Assembly (NCBI GenBank): GCA_032433595.1
Contig: JASWJB010000560.1
Span: 1-16,332 of the forward strand
Length of the DNA: 16,332 bases
Source: Conoideocrella luteorostrata
Taxonomy: Eukaryota; Ascomycota; Sordariomycetes; Hypocreales; Clavicipitaceae
Direction: 5' to 3'
Shown here: positions 1-9,089 of the stretch, piece by piece
Numbering within the stretch: position 1 is the stretch's first letter
How the letters are laid out: each line of letters starts with the position of its first letter
Notes under the pieces: generated by a model
What the model was told of the DNA's origin: nothing
Databases searched by the model: none
The model's input: only the letters and a program-made list of their open reading frames with translations
Translations under genes and position numbers: made by a program

Positions 1-1106
1 TTTCCATTAAATTTATTTTATGCGATCTAATTTGCTTTAACGTAGCCAAGAGTAAAGAATTACTCTACTCCTTTCCGCGAGACTAGTATAGTATTACTTG
101 AGTATTATTACAGACTCATCCTAACGTCTTATAGATAGAGAACGCTTAAGCTAATAATAATTCATTGCTTCATGTAGGTAGTTCATGCTCTACAGGTTCG
201 AGTCTAAACTAATATGTCACAAAATTCAGCAAAAGGTGAAGCTCCACATTAATAGCATGAATGATGCATTTTATATAGCTTGTGGCATAATAGAACTCTA
301 TTTCCAGTTCAATTATGGATTTGTGCGGCGCCAGTTGAACCAGTTGCATCGGGTATTTGCTGTGTACATCCATGCTGCCAGTGCGACAGATATATGAGCG
401 CAATCAGAGCGTACATCAATGCTTTTGTACTAGTTGAGGCAGTATGCCAGATTCAACAATTTCCACAACGTGGACCTGCTCTGGTGAGATAAAAGCTACG
501 GAAGAAATTTTGAGGAACAAGGTGCACGGGAAAGAGCTCTGAGTTGACGTGACTTCCCCCCCCGAGACGCCCAACGAGATAGATCTTCGAGATGCGCCTC
601 TTTTCTTATCATTACTCTGGAAACCGCCATCGCACTGATGGAGCACGTAACACAAAGCAGCTGTTGATTAGCACAGATGAAAATCCTGGTATTACAAGAG
701 TGATGATCATAATAGCTTCAGTGAACAATACAGGGATATTAGCTACCCGGTTTTAGATAAATACAAATTTGGCAGATATAAGACAATAAATTACAAGGAT
801 CTGGGCCTGAAGGCCACAGACTTTCCTGTACAAAAGAAGAGAAAAACGCTCAAAGGCGGTTACACAGGATGTAAGTCCTTATACTCGATCTCAGGTTGAG
901 CCAGGCTTCCGGCATGTAGCCATCGTTGCGGCTCCTGGGAAATCTTGCGGGAGTTTTCCGTAGAAGGCGCCTGGCGGGTCGCAGCCATTACTGTTGTTAG
1001 GGCCAGGAGGGTTTCTTAGGTATCGGCGACGGTTATTTGCGAGAGCTGTATCGTTTGCTTGTAATGAGCCGAAGAACTGGATAGCTTTCATAATAAGGAA
1101 GGAGGA
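1..1106. other. Gene-free flank with one repeat copy
   Basis: No reading frame here shows a recognisable domain, a signal peptide or convincing splice sites. The longest frames are under 80 codons and overlap each other on both strands. The first 300 bases are AT-rich and contain one copy of the diverged direct repeat described separately. A T-loop-like string (GGTTCGAGTC, 196-205) resembles a tRNA B box, but there is no matching A box or cloverleaf around it. Confidence 0.6.
218..289 (+). repeat. Diverged direct repeat, copy A
   Basis: This 72-base segment aligns without gaps to 15600-15671 with 57 of 72 identical bases by my hand alignment. The blocks GCTCCACA and GCATTTTATATAGCT are fully conserved. 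A weaker match extends about 30 bases upstream (from 188). The two copies lie in the same orientation 15.4 kb apart, near both ends of the window. They are probably old copies of a dispersed repeat. Nothing between them identifies a single element spanning the window. Confidence 0.75.
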
Positions 1107-1368
1107 CTAACCTGATCCACAGGCGCAAACCATGTAAGGCTCGCCGCACTGAGGGACGCCACGGCTATGAGCCCGTCAGCACTCTATCGCAAGGGATCAT
1201 GTCGGGATCAATAGATACATACACTGCGGTACAGCCGCTCTTGGTAGCAGCCCCCACGCCGGCGTCAGCGCGGACTTGGAGATGAGTAGCAACTGTCTCG
1301 TCCATGGGGGAGGCACAGACCACAGCTGCGAGAGCAGCAGCGGAAGAGAGAGCTTGCAAAAGTTTCAT
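1107..1368 (-). CDS. Small secreted cysteine-containing protein (67 aa), effector-like
   Basis: Two-exon gene. Exon 1 is 1223-1368 and exon 2 is 1107-1164. The 58-nt intron (1165-1222) has donor GTATGT, branch GCTGACG and acceptor CATAG. The predicted protein is 67 residues. It begins with a classical signal peptide (MKLLQALSSAAALAAVVCA, residues 1-19), followed by a short polar stretch and four cysteines in the mature part at 46, 55, 62 and 64 (the last two as C-A-C), then stops at GSG. Removing the intron takes out an in-frame stop and brings the cysteine-rich end into frame, which is the main support for the model. A second donor-like site (GTTAGT) overlaps the stop, so a longer isoform running to about 891 is possible but less convincing. 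A TATA-like tract lies about 100 nt upstream. The size, secretion signal and cysteines fit fungal effector-like or antimicrobial-like proteins. I do not recognise the family, and no function is claimed. Confidence 0.65.
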
Positions 1369-1466
1369 TGTAAAGAAATGGCTTGGAGGGCTTTTCTTGT
1401 TTATCTTTTCGTATATCGCGCAACTAACTGGGAGAAAATGCATAAATTGTCGAGACAGAATCACAT

Positions 1467-1488
1467 GTATATATAAATATATAAATAG
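1467..1488 (-). promoter_or_regulatory. TATA-rich core promoter of the small secreted gene
   Basis: An alternating T/A tract (TATTTATATATTTATATATA read on the minus strand) lies 99-120 nt upstream of the ATG at 1368. That is a usual distance for a fungal TATA element plus a short leader. The assignment rests on position and composition only. Confidence 0.4.
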
Positions 1489-3305
1489 CTGTGAGCAAGG
1501 TGGATTGGCGTGTCGTTCGAGCAGCTCTCCAAGCCCCTGGGCAAGACTTAACAGTCATCTTAATAGGCAGACGCATTCACCAATTTCCCTGACAGAATTA
1601 TGAGGGATGCGAACGTGCCGGCCAACAAGGTCCGTGGCACGATCCACCTGTTAGCTTTGTGGTTGGGCAGGCAATTCAATGCAGACTAACAACCGCTTAT
1701 GGCATGCGGAATGTTCCTGCATATGTCAGGGGAAAGGGAAAGGGAGGAGTGGAAACATGGGAGAACAGAGCGCGTCTTTATTGAAAGGGCTCATTTGAGG
1801 GATTTTGTGGGAGGTCTAGACCAGTTCCATTTTCAATCGTTCTTGATCTGAATGGGCATTCAACAACTGTCTGCATAAGCCCACACACACGGCCGTTTGA
1901 TCACGGCTAATTAAAGGTCAGAAAAATTAGCGACCCACACTGAATAATGGCATGCGGCTGTGTTTTAATGCCGAGCATGTGTAAGATAACGGCCCCTGCC
2001 CTGTCACGGCAAGCCAACGCACCCCTTCTGTGCCTAACAGCTTTCAAACCGGTAAGCATTTGGGTGTCATTTTCAGGTACCGCACCTACAATGGGAAATT
2101 AATCGTTTCATACCCAGTCTAATCCCTGACTATATTATCTAGATTCTGGTCCAGGCACGAACCAGTGATGGTCGCGGGCCGGAGAATAATAATACGGGGT
2201 GAGCGCGGTTCCTGCATAAATACAGTAAGCATTGGGCCAGATTCAATGACACAGGTTAAACATATGCATGCCGACTCTTTGCAGCTTTTACTGCGTGCCA
2301 GTGTCGTGTTACTCAGGCCACTCGGTCGCACCGGAAGGAAGTTCAATACGAATATGGGGTATGTTCGTTCCGTATGTTGGCGTCCCGTTGAGATGGAATT
2401 TGCTGACACGTAAGCAACAGCATTAACAATAGAGGACCACCCACATCTTCCCACAGCCCCCACCGCCCTGGCCCCCGATTACATGCAATACAATATTAAA
2501 TACATGGGTTCCTCTAGTTATGGCTAATGGGTTGGACCCCCGTAAGCTCTGGATGTGATAAGGTACAATACCGCTAGGCGCCAAGGGAGGCAGCCGTTGG
2601 CTAAATTTAATCCTTTACAGAGAAACATGACTGTTGCATAAATTTGCTTCATCCTACAGTGTTCGTGTGGCGTAGGTGCAAATTTTTTTGAAATGTTAAA
2701 TTTCCCTACAATTTCGTCACAAGCCATCTTAGTACTGTGTACACCCTTAGGAAGTAGAATATTTCATAGAGGGTGGACTGTTTCTACGCCGCACTAATAG
2801 TATAGCTATAGATGGTACTGTATAGCGTAGGGCACTAATTGAAAATTTAACTTACGTTATTATGTCTTTTTTTGGTCACTCGTGGATTCAACGCAACGCG
2901 TGACAAAACAAAATTCGATGACGACTATGCCTTACCCCAGAAACTGACCAGTAATTCATAGACCAACATTGTTAAAATTTATTGCCTTTATCTCAATTTA
3001 TGAGAAAGCGGTTGAGACATCGCGATATTTAATGCTGTAGACAGCCCACGATTTACCCTATTTAAGGGGTGCGCTAGATTAGACGGGTGTCTTGACAAGA
3101 TGCTCAAGGCAGGAAGGAATAACCACTAAGGGTGCCGGAAGGGAGAAATATGAGGAATTCTTCTATTATTATGAGTATTGATATCGATGTACATGAAATT
3201 GGCCTCTTCCGGTTGAACGTGACAGCTACAAGATGACCAATTTTGGTGTAATTTTTTTTTGGGCAAGTGGCAAACATCCTCTTTGATCATCGAACATACT
3301 AATAG
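1489..3305. other. Intergenic, no gene seen
   Basis: All frames of 60-114 codons here either begin at non-ATG codons or lack any recognisable motif, signal peptide or splice pattern. The longest (2119-2463, minus, 114 codons) starts with GTG and is compositionally unremarkable. I see no RNA gene. The tract fits decayed repeat DNA, but I could not identify its source. Confidence 0.5.
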
Positions 3306-3562
3306 CCACGTTGCTGTTTCGGTGCTTCCAATGTCGATATTTGGGCCCATAAATCTTCTCTGCCTTCTATATTCAACAACATGGTGATGCTAGCTGACAA
3401 GGAAGTGAGATTAGCGGAGCTTGAGCTAACCGAGACTCGATTGAATAATGCGAGAAGTCGCTGAATCGAACACGCCTTGATGGGAAAACGTCTGCTCGAG
3501 TTCCAATACATGGCGGATTATGGAAAGTGTGGGTTGCACAGGGTGTGCAACAGGTGATCTAG
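3306..3562 (+). pseudogene. Possible relic of a pogo-like DDE transposase C-terminus
   Basis: An open plus-strand stretch (3333-3464) reads IWAHKSSLPSIF, then a leucine/glutamate-rich helix with LADKEVRLAELEL and LNNARSR, then a stop. Moving by one base continues the coding-like character as RTRLDGK to a stop at 3560-3562. A short heptad-like helix followed by a basic K/R-x-R-x-R-L patch resembles the C-terminal tail that follows the DDE domain in many fungal pogo/Fot1-type transposases. That comparison is from memory of the family and not from a search. No catalytic DDE residues, CENP-B helix-turn-helix or terminal inverted repeats were found nearby, so this would be a short broken remnant. 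Chance similarity is a real alternative. Confidence 0.25.
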
Positions 3563-5100
3563 ATCAACTGCTTCAAAATACAATATATTCAATAATAGTC
3601 GGGTCTGTTATCTAAGAGGGAAAAACAAGTCAAGATATGATGCCTACGATACCCGTATAAATAGGGTGACCGGAAGGTGACGACGTGACGATATCCGTGC
3701 TCTTGTTGTGTGCTTGGCGGCAATATTCCAACAGAAAGAGCACTGGAATGGGCTAGTAATCTCCTCAACAAGCATGGCAATTAGAACAGAGTATTAACAC
3801 GTTGGGTCATTTATACAGATCAAGTGTGATAGAGGTGGCTTGACCAGCCAACTGCATGCTATATCACTACATTGTTAATGCTGCTATGGGGGTTTCGAGG
3901 CTCTAACCATACGACCGCCACACGGTTGGCAATAGGTCGAAAAAGCCAATGCGTTGCACAACCCATTATCATCAATGTTGGGGCTCCAGGTTATTTACTC
4001 CTCTGATTAAGCTATCCCTATTTTCAGGTTGTCCGCACACTCTCAATTTCCCTATATATCATATCCGCTGGTCCATAGGACGCCGCTACGGTATGTCAGG
4101 TTTCGACTCCTCTGGAATATTCCTGAAGCACTTATTTTGTAGGCCTAATGCGCCAGTTCATATGGATAGTTCCATCCAGCGGATCGGTGAGGCCTAATTA
4201 ATCCATAATCCTACGCATGGTGCACTGGTACACGGCGTCCGGACTTGTTTAATTGATATAGTGCGTTTTGAAGAGTTCTCACTTATTGGCCACATGAGAG
4301 GCCAGATATAGAGATAGGCTTGCCGGCTAATCCCACCTGACCGACGGCCCAGACATGCAAGTAATGCGAGGTCTTTTATCGATAAACCTTTCCTTTGGAG
4401 ACATGAAGGAGAAAGTAGTACGTTTAATTGATTGAGACTAAAGGAGAAAGGAACTGAGCCTGGAAGTAAACCAACCTCGCCTCATCGGAAGCGGGATTTC
4501 CCAAAAGCTGTCTCCTGTATTGACAAAAGAACAGCTTTATTACGGAGCAATCAGGATTACGTGTGTCCTATGACAACTTCAAAACCTTTCGCACGCTTGT
4601 GTCAATAGTATATTTGTCTGTCGACGTTTTTTTAAGCCATTGTCTCGCTACTGTCACGGCCCCAATCATTCACTGCAACTGCTCGGGCGTCAGTGGTAAC
4701 TCGCAATCCGAAACAGGCTTCCCAGTACTTTATACGACGGACCCCGGGGACTGCCCATCCTGTAAAGCAAGAGATTTCCCAGTCGCATGCGGAACTCGCT
4801 GGGAGGTCCTATAACCGCAAGGCCAGCTCGCGGGGTCAGGGCGCACCCCACGTGCCGACACGCAGGGCTCCCTTTAATGCTTGGAACAAGATCGTAGATC
4901 CAGGCCAAGAAACCGGGAGAGCATGTATTCCGGAGTCAAATCTGCATTTCTGGTGTGTTTCAAGACTTGTTTCAGTGGCAAGACTTTTTCATGGACTGAT
5001 AACGCAGCTCAAAAAAGGTCAGTGCGTTTGAGTTTACAACCCAAATGGAGCAAGTGTCGGCGGCTGTGATGCTAAACCCGACGGAAGTTGGTCTCGACCG
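3563..5100. other. Intergenic, no gene seen
   Basis: Overlapping frames of 60-112 codons around 4563-5069 have no recognisable domain and run on both strands, which is the pattern of chance frames in a locally GC-richer patch (about 4650-4910). A perfect 12-bp palindrome TTTATCGATAAA at about 4376-4387 is the only tidy small structure. I attach no function to it. Confidence 0.45.
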
Positions 5101-5109
5101 TGACATCTC

Positions 5110-5119
5110 ATTGGCCAAT
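5110..5119. promoter_or_regulatory. Palindromic CCAAT element (ATTGGCCAAT)
   Basis: Back-to-back inverted and direct CCAAT boxes form a 10-bp palindrome about 490 bp upstream of the protease start codon. CCAAT boxes in fungal promoters are bound by the HAP/CBC complex. The spacing is compatible with an upstream activating site for the gene at 5611, but binding is inferred. Confidence 0.35.
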
Positions 5120-5402
5120 CAGCCGCGTCGAAACTATAGTGCGACTTAGCATGTGGTTCCCCAGAGTTATCTAGCCGGCGTCTGAGCCTTCAGTCGGAGC
5201 TAAGTGAAGGTGAGGTGAGCTGGAGTGGAGTTGGGGGCGGGTCGACCGCAGAAGTGAGTTCGGGGATACGAGATGTGAGAGGTAGTTCCTTGATTCTTTC
5301 CTTCTCGAATTATTCCCATCAGGGCCACGTCACGGCTGCGGAGTGTTTCGAGATCAGCTCACGCCCTAGCGCATGACGTTGAAGGATGCTTCCAAAATAC
5401 CT

Positions 5403-5408
5403 TATATA
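5403..5408 (+). promoter_or_regulatory. TATA-like element upstream of the protease gene
   Basis: CTTATATAG occurs about 205 bp before the ATG at 5611 and is followed by a T-rich leader (several T runs between 5480 and 5570). This is a reasonable core promoter for the downstream gene. No other gene starts in this interval. Confidence 0.35.
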
Positions 5409-5610
5409 GTGGATCTGCTTTCGGCTCTAAGCAGTAGCTATGGAATTTATACTTTAATAGTTTGAGTTATGTCTGTATTTTTTGGCTAATCTTACTTGGA
5501 TTCTATTGCATCTTGACATACTCGATATTATTTGCTTTGCTTTTATTAATACCTTTTAGGTTTTTTTTTAAGTTGCTCGACATACACTGCGGGAAAGGGG
5601 CAAAGCAACT

Positions 5611-7514
5611 ATGAGGACCACCGACCTACTCGCCCGGCTTCCGGGTCCGCTGCTGGTTCTCAGCGGATACGCAACTGCTGAAGAAGGGGCGCAACTGGAG
5701 ATCAGTCAGATTAAAAAGGTTACCGACCCTTCCCAAGGCGGCTACCGGCCTTTCATGGAGTTCTCGGTGGCTGGACAATCTATACTGGGCCTGCTCGATA
5801 CTGGCAGCAGTGACTTAGTTGTCCCCAGAACAGGGAGTGACTACTGCAAGCTTCCAGCACAAGAGTGTGACGGGCTGGCTACGGGCTTCAAGGCTGGATC
5901 CTTCGACCCCAGTAAGAGCAACAACCAGGTCAAGGATGTGAATGATGCTCTCAACGCATCTTTCACCGGAGGAGCTACTATCCAAGGCAAATTCATCGAA
6001 GCGCCTCTGCAAGTAAGTCCTCAGGGAAAGCCAGTGACCGTGCAGATGGGCCTTGTCGAAACCGGCAGCCTGCTTCCCGGTGATGTCGGCTTTCCCGTCA
6101 TAGGGCTTGGTCCCGTTCAAGGAGAATCCACACCGAAGAATTATCCCAATATACCCGCTCGCTTCAAGCAGGACAACAGCACCAAAGTCAATGCGTATGG
6201 TCTTTATCTTGGCGACTTCAGTAAGTACATGCATGATGACATTATTACAACTACTCACTATCTCTCTGTTATACGGCCCCTTGCGCTCGTTTTGCTGCTC
6301 GGATTTGTCGTATGGCGCGACGATAAGTGACCAACAGCAGCAGGAAATTGAATCTGACCACGTGTTTAGGATCTCCCGATAATGGAACTCTTATTTGGGG
6401 TGGATTTGACGCCGCCAAATTTGAGGGTGAGCTTAAGGCCGCACCACTAGTTAAGACCAGCGGCGGCGATCTGCCCTCATTTGTAGTCGATTTCAGCTCA
6501 GTACGGGTCGCCAGAGCAAATGCCAAACCAGACGGAAACAGAACTGTCAACGGACCAGGATGCACCGGCGGCGGCGGCGGCGGCCACGGTGGACAAAGCA
6601 GGCCTCGATCCGAAGCTGACAGCAATGACCATTTGCCAGCAGATTTCCAGAGACGATCCATCTTCGCCCGGAAGAATCTGAACAGCTATAAACCTGATTC
6701 GTACGACCATACTCGACAGCAGCTCTCAACCCGCAATATTCTTCGTCGCCAGCGCAACGGCAATCTCTTGACAAATGATGCGCCTCCTGTCGCGTGGCTT
6801 GATACGGGCGTGGGCGAGATTGTGCTGCCTACTGGAACTTTGGATGGCATAGGTGAGAGTTTGGGAGCGCGACCAGGCCCTCAAGGCGAATTTATGGTAG
6901 ATTGTGGTCGTATAAAAGGTATGGAGCTTGTTTTTGGCATGAACAAGGATGCAGTTCAAGTGAGAGTGCCCCTTGATTCTATTATTGCCGCTCCACGGCC
7001 AGAAACTGGCCCGGGGGCACCAGGGGGACCGGGAGGACCCACGGGATCCACAGGGCCGGACAATGCTAGACAGCCAGAAAACGACAGGGGAAATGGTAAT
7101 AATAGAAACAATGGAGGGAATAGAGGGGATGGGGGCAATAGGGGCAATGGGAGCAATAGTCGTGCAGGTCGCAACAGAGGCAACAGAGGCAATGGCCGTG
7201 ACGGTCATAATAGAGGCAACGGAGGCAACGGAGGCAATGGGGGAAATGGGGGAAACGGTGATAATGGACGCGACGGTCGCAATGGCGGCAGTGGCGGACC
7301 TCCAGGCGCTGGTCGTGGCGCGAATACCTGCCAACTTGCCCTGGCTCCCGTCCAAGGCAATGGGCCAACGGATATTCCCGTTCTCGGAGCGCCGGCAATG
7401 CAAAGCATGTACATTGTCTTCGACATGGACTCTCAGGCTTTGATGATAGCCCAAGCCAAGTTGAACGAAACCAAGTCTGATGTGCGACCATATGTCCCAG
7501 CGGGTAAAAGGTAA
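5611..7514 (+). CDS. Secreted aspartic-protease-like protein (peptidase A1 fold) with Gly/Asn-rich insertion
   Basis: Exons 5611-6220 and 6370-7514 are joined across a 149-nt intron (donor GTAAGT, branch CTGAC, acceptor TTTAG), giving 584 residues. A probable signal peptide covers about residues 1-23 (LLARLPGPLLVLSGYATA). The N-lobe has the first catalytic motif DTGSS (D63), then a C-x7-C pair typical of the loop after it. The C-lobe has WLDTGVG (D348), the first lobe-2 cysteine in VDCGR, and the C-terminal strand block VLG...YIVFDMDSQALMIAQA that closes pepsin-like enzymes. The expected product is an endopeptidase acting outside the cell or in the secretory route. Two insertions enlarge it well beyond the usual 350-450 residues: about 85 residues of Gly/basic linker before the second motif, and about 110 residues of Gly/Asn/Arg/Pro-rich sequence before the last cysteine. 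The second motif lacks the usual Thr/Ser after DTG, and a Phe (F118, SFTGG) may replace the flap Tyr, so activity may be altered. There is no hydrophobic C-terminal tail, hence no GPI signal. It is convergent with the NLR-like gene. Confidence 0.85.
6507..6761 (+). other. Basic/Gly linker inserted before the second catalytic motif
   Basis: Protein residues about 250-334 interrupt the expected short loop between the VDFSSV strand and the second DTG. The linker begins with a six-Gly run encoded by (GGC)6, continues with charged, low-complexity sequence, and contains QRRS and LRRQR. The latter (DNA 6741-6755) lies about 15 residues before the catalytic D348. Dibasic sites in such a loop are candidate kexin cleavage points, as known for yapsin-type proteases that mature to two chains. 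Cleavage itself is inferred. Confidence 0.6.
6987..7318 (+). repeat. Gly/Asn/Arg-rich low-complexity insertion in the protease
   Basis: Collagen-like GPGAPGGPGGPTGSTGP is followed by many G-N-R/G-N-G triplets and a run of four to five GGN units encoded by an imperfect GGMAAY-type nucleotide repeat (about 7214-7258). The segment lies inside the C-lobe, between the strand ending PLDSII and the second lobe-2 cysteine (TCQLAL). It therefore falls within the loop that the conserved disulfide would close. The period and codon pattern suggest slippage-driven growth. Long reverse-strand frames over this interval are by-products of the repeat. Confidence 0.8.
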
Positions 7515-8240
7515 AGCTCATACGCCTACATGCCATTGGACTGGTTCCTGGTCTGCGATCGAGTCAAGTTCAACCCTTATGTAGCAAGTATTCGCAGTAT
7601 TCATGTCTGAGAAATTCAATATCGGCAACAACTTACAAAGAACATCTTGTCCTTTTACTAGTCTCAATGTGAACAACACGTATTTATGAGATCATGCCGC
7701 GTGGTGGCAGAATAGTTACCCACACGGTGAAACCATCACCAATGAGAAGCTACCCGGGTGAGAAGTTCTCCAGCTCATCTAAGTTGCTGAAGATGATGGA
7801 TCAGGGGGATTTTATTAGGGCTGCGATCTGATTAGCTGATATAGGTTTTTTTGTAGGTGTTGCTGGCGCAAAAATCTACACCCCAGCTAGGTAGCCAGCT
7901 GGGTTTGCATCGTGGGGCCCTTTGGCTCTGTCAATGGGTTACTACAGGGCTTGAACTATGGCTCGGCTATCGATTTATTTCCCCCTGGTGTACTTCAGAT
8001 AGACCTTCAACCGCATAGAAAAGGCTGACAGCATACGGATGGAGGTAGCAGATTGGCTAGCGCTCATGTTGCGGGGTTGGGTGCATATTGCCTTGGCTTA
8101 GGCGATGATGCCGGAGGCATTTGTGAGAAGGTACGCCAAGGAGGTTTGCACGATGCTTTGAGTCGTCAATAGTTACTAATCACCAAATCTCTAGTATTAA
8201 TAACAGACGTTTTGAAACTGGCCCAAAGACGGAGGCAGGG
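7515..8240. other. Intergenic 3' flank of the protease gene
   Basis: No reading frame with coding character is visible on either strand. The interval holds the presumed 3' UTR of the protease gene. No clear terminator-like or RNA-like structure was recognised. Confidence 0.5.
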
Positions 8241-8275
8241 GTTTTGTTGAGATTAGAGTGGCACCTTCGGAAGGT

Positions 8276-8411
8276 CCCGATGCCTCGTATTAGCTAGATT
8301 CGTACGATAGTGGAAGAAGGTGGCACGATGCCAAGGAATATAGGCCTGAGGCACCTGAATTCCAAGGAATTTCCCGGTCACTGAAGGTCTATAAAGAAGG
8401 GTCACGATGCC
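8276..8411 (+). repeat. Cluster of (C)ACGATGCC-type motifs before a TATA box
   Basis: CCCGATGCC (8276-8284), GGCACGATGCC (8322-8332) and TCACGATGCC (8402-8411) recur within 140 bp, and a further CACGATGC lies at 8149-8156. The central copy is an inverted repeat, GGCA-CGA-TGCC. CCAAGGAAT also occurs twice (8331-8339, 8362-8370). The clustering just before and after a TATA element suggests binding sites of a regulator, but no factor is identified. Confidence 0.3.
8390..8396 (+). promoter_or_regulatory. TATA box of an orphan promoter-like segment
   Basis: TATAAAG is followed by about 125 nt of pyrimidine-rich, CAAT/CACT-containing leader ending in CTCTCACTC before an ATGAAG at 8525. This is the usual look of a strong fungal promoter and 5' leader. 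The frame from that ATG closes after about 24 codons, and the next open stretch (FHDAKTEADDEFSDELL, about 8613-8670) is in another frame. The intended gene is therefore either broken, spliced in a way I cannot resolve, or a non-coding transcript. Confidence 0.35.
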
Positions 8412-8540
8412 CGTCAGAGGGTATTATTCAAGTCAGAACATCATCTATCAATATCACTGCTTGCACTCTCAAATCTATCTATTCTGCCGATTTCCACTGT
8501 TGTAAATTGCTCCTTCTCTCACTCATGAAGGCACATAACG

Positions 8541-9089
8541 CAACAGGTTTAGCAGCTATGCAATCAGGTTTGAACAGATGTAAGGCGCGGGGACCATAAA
8601 TGTCACAGGTTTTCATGATGCTAAAACTGAAGCTGATGATGAATTCAGTGATGAATTGCTAGCTAAAAAATAGAACCCTATGAGGAGGTCTGATCTCTTA
8701 TTGACTATGGCAAATTTCACTTCGACAACTGAGACTTTACGGTGATAAATATACTTCTTGTCCCCGTGAGCCGTCATTTTCTACCACATCTGCCTTTTCT
8801 TACCAATCTTGACCCCGAAAGTGTCAGTAGCAAATCGTAAATCCTGTGTGATACTGATGGAACGCATTGCGACGGATTTGCAAAATGACGGGCCAATTCA
8901 ACCTCAACCGGAGCGTAAAAGAAAATAGACCCAGCGAGAACCAGGTGACGAAAGAGGGGTATTTGTGAAAAGGGATAGAAGAGTCGAGTACTAGTCGAGA
9001 TGGTGGTAGGAGGTCGAGTCTGTATACTCGTGCGTGGTACCTATCCACTAGGCAGGACCTTTGGAACCGAATACCCAGAAACTCTGCCT
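8541..9089. other. Intergenic 3' flank of the NLR-like gene
   Basis: No supported gene. A minus-strand frame at 8824-9048 lies just beyond the stop of the NLR-like gene but shows no TPR or other motif, so it does not look like a continuation of the array. Confidence 0.45.

Noticed and set aside
187..205. tRNA B-box-like GGTTCGAGTC
   Set aside because: There is no A box at the right distance, and no acceptor or anticodon stems could be formed.
891..1091. 66-codon minus frame as a third exon of the small secreted protein, possibly NucA/NucB-like because of ANNRRRY and CDPPG
   Set aside because: The resemblance lacks the CDEYP core of that family, and the only acceptors give a 35-nt or unconvincing intron. 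The in-frame stop after CACGSG gives a complete short protein.
2119..2463. 114-codon minus-strand ORF
   Set aside because: It begins at GTG, has no motif or signal peptide, and overlaps an unrelated plus-strand frame.
5815..6258. 147-codon minus-strand frame opposite protease exon 1
   Set aside because: It overlaps a well-supported coding exon with conserved motifs on the plus strand and has no recognisable features of its own.
7066..7536. Long minus-strand frames opposite the protease Gly-rich region (including a 242-codon frame at 6726-7454)
   Set aside because: They are created by the GGN triplet repeat of the real gene read backward. They have repetitive S/A/V/I or H/C/Y composition and no motifs.
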